From: Methanobacteriota archaeon
GTDB lineage: Archaea > Halobacteriota > Methanomicrobia > Methanomicrobiales > Methanoculleaceae
Assembly (NCBI GenBank): GCA_023457135.1
Contig: JAEWMO010000025.1
Coordinates: 1 to 28,158, forward strand
Direction of reading: 5' to 3'
Length of the DNA stretch: 28,158 nt
Shown: piece after piece, positions 8,414-15,249 of the stretch
Position numbering within the stretch: the first letter of the stretch is position 1
Layout of the letters: every line of letters begins with the position of its first letter
Made by a program: the position numbers and the translations under genes
The notes under the pieces: generated by a model
What the model saw: only the letters and a program-made list of their open reading frames with translations
Told to the model about the DNA's origin: nothing
The model's database searches: none

Positions 8414-9232
8414 TCATCTATCGGCTGGCAACGGCGAACGGATCTCGCAATCGAAGAGCGAGGACTCGCAACCCAGAAGGATCTCCCCGGCATCTTGCGG
8501 CACGGCCCGGAGACGGAAGATCACCTCCCTCTCCGGACCGGCGACAACGTAGCAGTCCCCTCCCGAACACAGCAGCCGGCGGTTTCCCGGGCGCGCACCG
8601 GTGATCCCGATGAGCGCATCGGCGATACAGGGATCGGCACCGAGCGTGACCGAGACCTGCGGCGCGGCAAGGTCGCGGTTGAGGATGCGCATCGCCGCCT
8701 CGGCCATCCGCACCGCGACCGCCACACCCGGACAGAGTTCCCCGTGGTAGTTCACGGCCTCGCGGATGAGGCCCTCGCGGTATTCGCCGGGACTCATCTT
8801 CCGGATCTTCTCGGTCCGGTCGTGGCCGGTCGCGGAGAAGACGCAGTCCCACCCTGCCTGGTAGGGCTTGAGGTCGAGCACCGGCGTCCCGTCGATCAGG
8901 TCGACGTTTGCGAGCAGGAGGAACCGCCCTTCCCGCACCTCGCGCAGCCGGACCACCGAGACAGAGAGGGGATTCGGCCGCGCCGGGGAACGAAGGGCAA
9001 AGACGCCCTTCTCCGGGAGATCGTGGGAGACTTTCCGGGCCACCGCCTTCAGGACTCCCCGGTCCGCCTCGTGGAGCCAGCAGACCAGGATCAGGTGCGA
9101 GTTCTCCTCGATGCCGGAGAGCGCCCCGGCGTAGTCGGGATAGACCTCTATCTCGGCATCCACGCCCTGGACCGGCATATCGTTGCGGGAGCGGATCTCC
9201 GAGTGCACGAGCCCGATAGGGGTGAGTTCCAT
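8414..9232 (-). CDS. TrmO (tRNA t6A37 methyltransferase-like) fused to an FmdE domain
   Basis: This 272-aa cytosolic protein has two parts. Residues 1 to about 135 match the TrmO/TsaA (UPF0066) beta-barrel: TPIGLVHSEIRS at 4-15, RSPARPNPLSVSVV at 81-94 and LDLKPY at 119-124. TrmO methylates N6 of t6A37 in some tRNAs with SAM. Residues about 155-260 match FmdE (YHGELCPGVAVAVRMAE at 162-178, then GADPCIADALIGITG), a domain of proteins named after formylmethanofuran dehydrogenase; Cys167 and Cys202 are the likely metal-binding residues. ATG 9232 gives the usual TrmO N-terminus; the in-frame ATG at 9241 adds three residues. The gene follows the second FmdE-like gene by 38 bases, so they probably share a transcript. 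Confidence 0.88.
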   Translation of the reverse strand: MELTPIGLVHSEIRSRNDMPVQGVDAEIEVYPDYAGALSGIEENSHLILVCWLHEADRGVLKAVARKVSHDLPEKGVFALRSPARPNPLSVSVVRLREVREGRFLLLANVDLIDGTPVLDLKPYQAGWDCVFSATGHDRTEKIRKMSPGEYREGLIREAVNYHGELCPGVAVAVRMAEAAMRILNRDLAAPQVSVTLGADPCIADALIGITGARPGNRRLLCSGGDCYVVAGPEREVIFRLRAVPQDAGEILLGCESSLFDCEIRSPLPADR

Positions 9233-9270
9233 GCGGTGCATGCTGCGGCGACGGGGATTAAGCCCTTCTC

Positions 9271-9912
9271 TCAGTACGCTACCTTCTCGTAGTAGGACTG
9301 TGACCGGCAGTCGGCGCATGCCCCGTTGACGAGCATGTGGTCGGGGACCATCTCGCCGCAGATGTTGCAGATCGCGGATTTCCAGGGCCACTTCTGGGGA
9401 ACTTTCACCCGCACCTTCTCGCAGGAGAGGAGGTCACGTCCGGCATCGATGATCTCATCGATAAGCGCAATTCCCCGGGTTCTCGGGTCGAAGAGGGGGT
9501 CTTTGGTATACCACAGGGCGAACGTCGGGTATCGTCCGATCTTGTCGCCGTCGACGAAGACCCGGATGCCGTTCACGTACGGGGCCTCGGCGGGACCGTT
9601 CACGGTGATGGCGAATTTCCCGATGGGGATGACCCGGAGGCGGTGGTTGCCGGTCGTGCAGTGGGCGATCACCTGCAGAGGATCGGGCAGGCACTTCATG
9701 GTCTCACAGACTGCGTAGACCTTCTCGCCTTCGGGAGGGTTCAGGAGTTCCAGGGCATAATCCACCATATAGACCCCGACCAGGAGCCCGGGGGCCGCGA
9801 AGGTGTGAAACTCGATGCATCTTCGGAAGTGATCGATCAGTTCCGGGCTGGAGCCTTTCGACTTAAGCCGGGCCTCGATGTCCCCCCATGTGTGGTTCAG
9901 TCTCGGTTGCAT
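9271..9912 (-). CDS. FmdE-family protein with C-terminal zinc ribbon
   Basis: This 213-aa cytosolic protein has the FmdE core: FHTFAAPGLLVGVYMVDYAL begins at residue 35, followed by VYAVCETMKCLPDPLQVI and HCTTGNHRLR. His36, Cys74 and Cys85 are candidate metal ligands. A C-terminal ribbon carries Cys182, 185, 199 and 202 (CNIC and CADC). The family's founding member co-purifies with the Mo/W formylmethanofuran dehydrogenase, but its biochemical role is not settled. The frame extends to a TTG at 9954, but the ATG at 9912 is better: aaaatattta lies about 30 bases upstream as a TATA box, making the transcript leaderless or nearly so. The gene is divergent from fdhA across a long control region. 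Confidence 0.85.
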   Translation of the reverse strand: MQPRLNHTWGDIEARLKSKGSSPELIDHFRRCIEFHTFAAPGLLVGVYMVDYALELLNPPEGEKVYAVCETMKCLPDPLQVIAHCTTGNHRLRVIPIGKFAITVNGPAEAPYVNGIRVFVDGDKIGRYPTFALWYTKDPLFDPRTRGIALIDEIIDAGRDLLSCEKVRVKVPQKWPWKSAICNICGEMVPDHMLVNGACADCRSQSYYEKVAY

Positions 9913-10231
9913 GAAAGATAATTGGTCAAGGTTAGTTGTAAATATTTTGGCCAAGTCAATATGATTTAGTTTACTTCTCCGGGGGTGGTTAGGGTATATC
10001 GCCAGCGTAGCATCGTGTTATCGTATAAGATGGGCCGTAATGGTGATCAGATCACATGCAAGAATTGTGAGTTTATAAAGATCAATTATACGACCTAATA
10101 TACTGGCGAGTGTTAATGTAATAAGTTTAAATTTATATACTACCGAGTCGAGTAAACCTATTGTGAGCATGTCCGCCCATTCCTGGCATGCTTGGCAACC
10201 GACGTTGAATGCAATCATCGGGAGAATGTGA
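9913..10231. promoter_or_regulatory. Divergent control region between the FmdE-like gene and fdhA
   Basis: These 319 bases hold no credible gene. For the minus-strand gene, a TATA-like stretch lies at about 9939-9948. Two direct copies of TTGGYCAAG (9922 and 9947) flank it and could be operators. For fdhA, a clear TATA box (tttatatac, 10132-10140) gives a predicted start near 10162 and a leader of about 70 bases. That leader ends in GGGAG, 8 bases before the fdhA ATG. Upstream is a perfect palindrome GTGATC-A-GATCAC (10043-10055), and ATTGTGAG occurs twice (near 10063 and 10160). The region is AT-rich compared with its neighbours. Formate, molybdate or hydrogen level could be the signal; none can be read from the sequence. 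Confidence 0.6.
10043..10055. promoter_or_regulatory. Perfect palindrome upstream of the fdhA promoter
   Basis: GTGATC, one central A and GATCAC form a 6-bp perfect inverted repeat about 80 bases upstream of the fdhA TATA box. It is a candidate site for a dimeric regulator. Confidence 0.45.
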
Positions 10232-12298
10232 ATGACAGAAACCAATGGTAAGTTACGCTACGTTCCCACGACCTGCCCGTACTGCGGAGTAGGATGCGGG
10301 CTTAACCTCGTGGTGAACGACGGTAAACTCGTCGGGGTTGAACCCAACAAGAGAACCCCGATTAACGAAGGCAAACTCTGTCCCAAGGGTGCTACCTGCT
10401 GGGAGTTCGTACAGAGCCCCGACCGCCTGACAACCCCCCTCATCAAGAAGAACGGCAAGTTCGAGGAGGCGACCTGGGACGAGGCATACGATCTGATCGC
10501 CTCGAAGTTCAGGGAGATCAGCGACAAATACGGTCCGAAATCCCTCGGTTTCCAGGTCTCGTGCCGGACCCCGAACGAGGAGTGCTACATCATGCAGAAA
10601 CTCGCACGGGTGGCCTTCAAGACCAACAACATCGACAACTGTGCGCGTATCTGCCACGGGCCGTCCGTCGCCGGTCTCTCGCTCTCGTTCGGCTCCGGAG
10701 CCGCGACGAATCCCTTCGAGGACGTCCTGAACTCCGACGTCATCTTCATGATCGGTGCGAACACGATTGAGGCTCACCCGCTCGCCGGCCGCCGGCTCGT
10801 CCAGGCCAAGAAGGCGGGTAAGAAGATCATCGTCTGCGACCCGCGCTACACGCCCACGGCGCGCCTGGCCGATGAGTATGTTCGCTACAACCCCTCGACG
10901 AACATCGCCCTGATCAACTCGATCATGTACTGGATCATCCAGGAGAACCTCCACGACAAGGAGTTCATCGAGAAGCGGACGACGGGATTCGAGGACCTCA
11001 AGAAGACCGTCGAGAACTACGCCGAAGTCGAGTCGATCACCGGCGTACCCACCGAGCGGGTCAAGGAGATCGCGCGGATCTATGCCAGCGCCAAGAACGC
11101 GGTGATCATCTACTGCCTCGGCATCACGGAACTCTCCACCGGCACGGACAACGTCCGGTCGCTCGGCAACCTCGCGATGCTCACGGGCAACGTCGGCAGG
11201 CCGGGTGTCGGTGTCAACCCGCTCCGTGGCCAGAACAACGTCCAGGGCGCCTGCGACATGGGTGCGTACCCGAACGTCTTCTCCGGCTACCAGAAGTGCG
11301 AGGACGACGCTACCAGGAAGCGCATGGAGGAACTCTGGGGCGTCACCGGACTCGCGAAGGAGTACGGCGTGACCCTGACCGAGCAGATCACCCAGTGCGG
11401 CGACCCGATCAAGGCGATGTACATCTTCGCGTTAAACCCGGTCGTCTCCTACCCCGACTCGAACCACGTGATGCGGTCGCTTCAGAAGCTCGACTTCCTG
11501 GTCGTGCAGGACATCTTCATGACCGAGACGGCACAGTTTGCCGACGTCATCCTCCCCGGAGCATCCTTTGCCGAGAAGGACGGGACGTTCACCAGCGGCG
11601 AGCGGCGTGTCAACCGTATCAGGAAGGCCGTCCAGACCCCCGGCAACTCCAAGGAAGACTGGCAGATCTTCGTCGAGCTCGCCCACAAGCTCGGTCTATC
11701 GGGCTTTGACTTCAACTCTCCCGAGGATATCTGGGATGACATGCGCCGGGTCACCCCGTCGATGGCCGGTATCTCCTACGAGAGGATGGAGAAGCCCGAG
11801 TCCGTCCACTGGCCCTGCCCGACCCTGGAGCACCCGGGAACCCCGATCCTGCACCGCGAGAAGTTCTCGTCCGCCGACGGCCTCGGCCACTTCTTCGGCA
11901 TCGAACACCGCCCGCCCGCGGAGGTAGCCGACGCCGAGTATCCGTTCACCCTGATGACCGGACGTCTGCTCTTCCACTACCACACCCGGACCCAGACCGA
12001 CCGGGCAGCGCTCCTCCACCACGAGGTGCCCGCCGGCTTTGTCCAGATCAACAACGAGGATGCGGCGAGGATGAAGATCCAGAACGGCGAGAAGATCAAG
12101 CTCAGCAGCAGGCGTGGCGAGGTCGAGACCACCGCGAAGGTGACCGACCAGGTAGCGCCCGGCGTCCTGATGATGACGATGCACTTCGGGGACGCGGCCG
12201 CGAACATGCTGACGAATACCGCGCTCGACCCGCTCTCGAAGATGCCGGAGCTGAAGCACTGTGCTGTGAAGGTTGAGAAGATCACGGGGGTGCAGTAA
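10232..12298 (+). CDS. fdhA: Formate dehydrogenase alpha subunit, cysteine type
   Basis: This 688-aa molybdopterin enzyme oxidises formate to CO2 and passes electrons to FdhB and coenzyme F420, or in methanogens directly into the heterodisulfide reductase complex. The [4Fe-4S] cluster is bound by Cys15, Cys18, Cys22 and Cys50 (CPYCGVGC and LCPKGA). The Mo/W ligand is Cys141 in DNCARICHGPSV; in E. coli FdhF this position is selenocysteine, so this enzyme does not need Sec. Conserved His142 follows. PLRGQNNVQGACDMG near 331 is the second active-site motif. The C-terminal dinucleotide-binding domain (about 575-688) closes the protein. The stop abuts the fdhB ATG. Length is normal for methanogen FdhA (about 680-690). 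Confidence 0.97.
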   Translation: MTETNGKLRYVPTTCPYCGVGCGLNLVVNDGKLVGVEPNKRTPINEGKLCPKGATCWEFVQSPDRLTTPLIKKNGKFEEATWDEAYDLIASKFREISDKYGPKSLGFQVSCRTPNEECYIMQKLARVAFKTNNIDNCARICHGPSVAGLSLSFGSGAATNPFEDVLNSDVIFMIGANTIEAHPLAGRRLVQAKKAGKKIIVCDPRYTPTARLADEYVRYNPSTNIALINSIMYWIIQENLHDKEFIEKRTTGFEDLKKTVENYAEVESITGVPTERVKEIARIYASAKNAVIIYCLGITELSTGTDNVRSLGNLAMLTGNVGRPGVGVNPLRGQNNVQGACDMGAYPNVFSGYQKCEDDATRKRMEELWGVTGLAKEYGVTLTEQITQCGDPIKAMYIFALNPVVSYPDSNHVMRSLQKLDFLVVQDIFMTETAQFADVILPGASFAEKDGTFTSGERRVNRIRKAVQTPGNSKEDWQIFVELAHKLGLSGFDFNSPEDIWDDMRRVTPSMAGISYERMEKPESVHWPCPTLEHPGTPILHREKFSSADGLGHFFGIEHRPPAEVADAEYPFTLMTGRLLFHYHTRTQTDRAALLHHEVPAGFVQINNEDAARMKIQNGEKIKLSSRRGEVETTAKVTDQVAPGVLMMTMHFGDAAANMLTNTALDPLSKMPELKHCAVKVEKITGVQ

Positions 12299-13537
12299 AT
12301 GGCAGCAAAGGGAGATATGGTATACGCCTGGACGACGAGCCCCGATATCGCGAAGGTCGCGGAGTGCGGCGGCGCGGTGACCGGGCTTCTCAAGTATGCC
12401 CTCGAGAACAAGATGGTCGACGCAGTCCTCGCGGTCAAGAAGGGTGTGGACCTCTACGATGCGGTCCCCACGATCATCACCGACCCGGCCGAGATCGGTC
12501 AGACGGCAGGTTCGCTCCACTGCGGAACGCTCCTGCTCTCGAAGCTGGTCAAGAAGTACCTCGACGGCGCCGAGAACATGCGCCTCGGTGTGACGGTGAA
12601 GGGTTGCGACGCGATGGGTCTCTACGAGCTCGCAAAGCGCAACCAGGTCAACCTGGACAACCTTCTGCTGATCGGCGTCAACTGCGGCGGTTCGGTCAGC
12701 CCCGTGGCTGCCCGGAAGATGATCGCCCAGAAGTTCGGTGTGGACCCGAACGACGTCGTCAAGGAAGAGATCGACAAGGGCCAGTTCATCATCGTCACGA
12801 AGGACGGCCAGCACAAGGGCATCTCGATGGACGAGCTCGAGGAGGAGGGCTTCGGCCGCCGCTCGAACTGCCGCCGCTGCAAGATGAAGGTCCCGCGCCA
12901 GGCAGATCTCGCCTGCGGTAACTGGGGTGTTATTGGGGAAAAAGCCGGCAAGGCCACGTTCGTCGAGGTCTGCTCCGAGAAGGGTGCGAACCTCCTCGAT
13001 GCCGCCGTGAAGGCCGGAGCGATCGCCTCCGAGCCCGCGAACCCGAAGGGAATCGAGATCCGCGGCAAGGTCGAGAACGCGATGCTGAAACTCGGCGACA
13101 AGTGGCGGGCCCGCTACTTCGAGGGCCTCGGCGAGGGCAAGGAGCGCCTCCAGACGATGATGGAGGACTCGAGCCGGTGCATCAAGTGCTACGCCTGTAT
13201 CGAGAACTGCCCGATCTGCTACTGCGTCGAGTGCAGCACGAAGAAGCCCTACCTGGTTCCGCCGGGCGAGCTCCCGCCGCCCTTCATGTTCCACCTGATC
13301 CGCTACGCCCACGTATCGGACTCCTGTGTCAACTGCGGCCAGTGCGAGGAGAACTGCCCGATGGAGATCGCGAACTCGCTCTACATGCACGCCCTGCAGG
13401 TGGACATGGAGAAGATGTTCGGCCACACTCCGGGTGTGGACATGGAACTCCCGGTGCTTGCGCTCGTTGAGGAGAAGGCCGAACGCCAGCGTCTCTTTGA
13501 GACCGGCAGCGACCAGATCTTCGACGTGTTTAAGTAA
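12299..13537 (+). CDS. fdhB: Formate dehydrogenase beta subunit (F420/FAD, iron-sulfur)
   Basis: This 412-aa cytosolic subunit belongs to the FrhB/FdhB family and reduces coenzyme F420 through FAD using electrons from FdhA. The flavin-F420 fold covers about residues 10-270, with VTVKGCDAMGLYELAKR near 99-115 and NCGGS near 140. Two ferredoxin-type [4Fe-4S] motifs follow: CIKCYACIENCP at about 294-305 and CVNCGQCEENCP at about 343-354. GGGGGTG inside the end of fdhA can act as its ribosome site. The ATG directly follows the fdhA stop, so the subunits are translationally linked. Nothing is missing compared with the family. Confidence 0.96.
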   Translation: MAAKGDMVYAWTTSPDIAKVAECGGAVTGLLKYALENKMVDAVLAVKKGVDLYDAVPTIITDPAEIGQTAGSLHCGTLLLSKLVKKYLDGAENMRLGVTVKGCDAMGLYELAKRNQVNLDNLLLIGVNCGGSVSPVAARKMIAQKFGVDPNDVVKEEIDKGQFIIVTKDGQHKGISMDELEEEGFGRRSNCRRCKMKVPRQADLACGNWGVIGEKAGKATFVEVCSEKGANLLDAAVKAGAIASEPANPKGIEIRGKVENAMLKLGDKWRARYFEGLGEGKERLQTMMEDSSRCIKCYACIENCPICYCVECSTKKPYLVPPGELPPPFMFHLIRYAHVSDSCVNCGQCEENCPMEIANSLYMHALQVDMEKMFGHTPGVDMELPVLALVEEKAERQRLFETGSDQIFDVFK

Positions 13538-13560
13538 CCGGAAGATCCGGTTGTCGAATG

Positions 13561-13600
13561 CGTTACCCCCGGCCGGAACGGACCGGCCGGACCGGTAACG
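13561..13600 (+). terminator. Long hairpin after fdhB
   Basis: CGTTACC and GGTAACG form an outer 7-bp stem, and CCGGCCGG pairs with itself across a 6-base loop inside it. It lies 24 bases after the fdhB stop. No long T-run follows, so it may act as a terminator or as a 3'-end protecting structure of the fdhAB message. Confidence 0.55.
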
Positions 13601-13637
13601 ACAGATTAAACGCCTTGAGCTCCAATATAACCCTGAT

Positions 13638-13728
13638 GTGCCCGTGCCGGGGCACAAATGGGTCGGGCGACGCCCGGAGCTGCGGGAGGGGCCACCCTGA
13701 TAACCTCCCTCCCCTCCGCCGGGTGGCC
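13638..13728 (+). ncRNA. Possible structured RNA with its own promoter
   Basis: Three hairpins lie within 91 bases: GTGCCC/GGGCAC (13638-13655), CGGGC/GCCCG with a 3-base loop (13664-13676), and an 8-bp stem GGCCACCC/GGGTGGCC (13690-13728). GGAGGGG (13685-13691) can also pair with CCCCTCC (13711-13717) in the last loop, giving an alternative or a pseudoknot. A TATA-like ccaatataa lies at 13622-13630. No open frame fits. It may be a small RNA, a leader for the gene at 13808, or simply a GC-rich untranslated region. No known RNA family is recognised. Confidence 0.35.
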
Positions 13729-13807
13729 TGTAAAAACCTCTTCTGCAACGTGTTTTGCCCTTCGACCGGAAGATTGAACGTCCGCAGCCTCGTATCGAGA
13801 GATAAGA

Positions 13808-14270
13808 ATGAAATTTGTCTGTCCGTTGATTGTCGTGACCGACATTGGGGTCTCAAGAGCGTTTTATGAGACGGTGCTTTGCCAGAAGGTTCTCCATGAT
13901 CTCGGAGAGAACGTATCCTTCGAGGGTGGGTTTGCAATCCATCTCCGGTCGCATTTTGCGTGCCTCATCGATGTCAACGAGGATGAAATTAGTATCCGGA
14001 CCAAAGAATGCCGAACTCTACTTCGAGGAGGACGACCTCGACGCCTTCCTCAAACGGCTCGCGACGCTCGACATCAACTACGTCCACGAACTCCGGGAGC
14101 AGCCCTGGGGTCAGCGGGTCGTCAGGTTCTACGACCCGGACCTGCACATCATCGAGGTCGGCGAGCCCATGGAGAGCGTGGTAACGAGGTTCCTTAAGGC
14201 CGGGCTCTCGATCGAGGAGACTGCCGGGCGCACCTCAATGCCGGTGGAGTTCGTCAGGCAGCTCGCGTAA
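13808..14270 (+). pseudogene. VOC (glyoxalase-fold) protein with a frameshift
   Basis: The frame from the ATG at 13808 reads a typical VOC start (KFVCPLIVVTDIGVSRAFYE and so on to DEISIRTK), then turns into low-sense sequence at about 14005. The +1-shifted frame continues with NAELYFEEDDLDAFLKRL, VRFYDPDLHIIEVGEPMES and a C-terminal helix pair, ending at the TAA at 14270. Joining the two at the AAAGAAT near 14003-14009 restores a 153-aa protein; one extra base explains everything. This is either a young pseudogene or a sequencing error. VOC proteins are metal-dependent lyases, dioxygenases or resistance proteins; the exact reaction is unknown. It stands alone between the fdh region and a small zinc-ribbon gene. 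Confidence 0.85.
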
Positions 14271-14459
14271 GGCCCGGCCAATCCCAGGCTGACGGCGATC
14301 GGACCCGCTCCGGTCTGCATATCCTGGGAGAAAACCCTGCACGGAGCATTCCGGGCCGGTTTTCCGGGCATTCCGTCTTCCTGGCGAAGTTCCGGCAAAA
14401 CCCCCATGGGATAGCCTTATGGTGATGCAGGACGATCTGGCATCTTGTGGTGAACTACC

Positions 14460-14585
14460 ATGAAATGCTATAGTTGCGGTGCAGAGATTAATCCGAAAAA
14501 GACGAGATGTCCCAAGTGCGGGGCGAAAGTTGAAGCGGGAAGCGGACAACCGCAGGCCGCCGGAGTTGCAAGGGGGCGAAAGTAA
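14460..14585 (+). CDS. 41-aa zinc-ribbon protein
   Basis: A very short protein with two CxxC pairs, CYSC (Cys3, Cys6) and CPKC (Cys17, Cys20), each followed by Gly-Ala. This is the classic zinc-ribbon knuckle spacing. The basic tail ends in GRK. A GGTGA site lies about 7 bases before the ATG. Such mini ribbons are common in archaea and may bind nucleic acid or protein; no specific role can be given. It is convergent with the wHTH gene and separated from it by 31 bases. Confidence 0.75.
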   Translation: MKCYSCGAEINPKKTRCPKCGAKVEAGSGQPQAAGVARGRK

Positions 14586-14616
14586 AGACCCCTATTGCCC
14601 CCTCTCCTGACCTCTT

Positions 14617-15249
14617 TTAACTTTCCTGCTCTTTTTGTGCCCGCGGTGCGGTGCGCCACCAGTAATAGACCTCGTAGACCAGCAGCGCGAGCAGCACTGC
14701 GCAGGCCCCGAAGAAGAAGCCCATCACGAGATCATGGACCGGCGGGACGCCGGCGGTATCGAAGGCAGGAGTCCTGAGCGTCGAGAACTCCTCACCGTTC
14801 CCCCCGGCCATCTTCGGTCCGGCCGACGGATCCCAGGAACCTTCCGGCATGCCCTGAGGCAGCACGAGCGGGAGGAACGTGAGAAGGGCGAGGCTTGCGA
14901 AGATGAGGATGCCAAAAAGCGTCGCGTACTTCTGGAGCACCGACCGGAGATCGCTCACCGGCGGCGCGATGATCAACACCTGGTTTGCGAGCGCATAGAC
15001 TTTCACCTCGCGCCCTTTCTCGCTCCAGCGGGTCTCTGTCACCTCAAGAAGTCCGGCGTCGAGGAGGTTGTCGATGTGGTAAGAAGCGGTGGTGATGGGG
15101 ATCTTCATCAGCCGGGCAACCTCTGAGGACGTCAGCGGCCCTCCGCCGAAGGCCTGAATGACCGCGTTCGCCGTCTGGCTCGCCATTGCCCGGGCGATCT
15201 TCTGTGCCCGCTCGTCACCCGGCTGGATTACTACGACATCATCAACCAT
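14617..15249 (-). CDS. Membrane-anchored winged-helix transcription regulator
   Basis: This 210-aa protein has an ArsR-like winged helix at about residues 25-90 (SSEVARLMKIPITTASYHID is the helix-turn-helix; the wing follows in ETRWSEKGREVKVYAL). Two hydrophobic segments follow at about 110-130 and 173-197, joined by a 42-residue Gly/Pro-rich loop that probably faces outside. The DNA-binding part would be cytosolic. Predicted role: one-component regulator held at the membrane. ATG 15249 is preferred over a TTG at 15261. The gene overlaps the end of alaS by 8 bases, so translation is coupled to alaS. Targets are unknown. Confidence 0.82.
   Translation of the reverse strand: MVDDVVVIQPGDERAQKIARAMASQTANAVIQAFGGGPLTSSEVARLMKIPITTASYHIDNLLDAGLLEVTETRWSEKGREVKVYALANQVLIIAPPVSDLRSVLQKYATLFGILIFASLALLTFLPLVLPQGMPEGSWDPSAGPKMAGGNGEEFSTLRTPAFDTAGVPPVHDLVMGFFFGACAVLLALLVYEVYYWWRTAPRAQKEQES

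Noticed and set aside
10018..10245. 75-aa hydrophobic minus-strand frame upstream of fdhA
   Set aside because: Lies across the fdhA promoter and leader; its hydrophobic look comes from AT-rich DNA and no start context supports it.
10649..10657. Selenocysteine site in fdhA
   Set aside because: The metal-ligand codon encodes Cys (DNCARICH) and there is no in-frame TGA.
11696..13657. 653-codon minus-strand frame opposite fdhA-fdhB
   Set aside because: Antisense shadow of two certain genes, caused by GC-rich third positions; the translation is His/Leu/Arg-rich with no domain.
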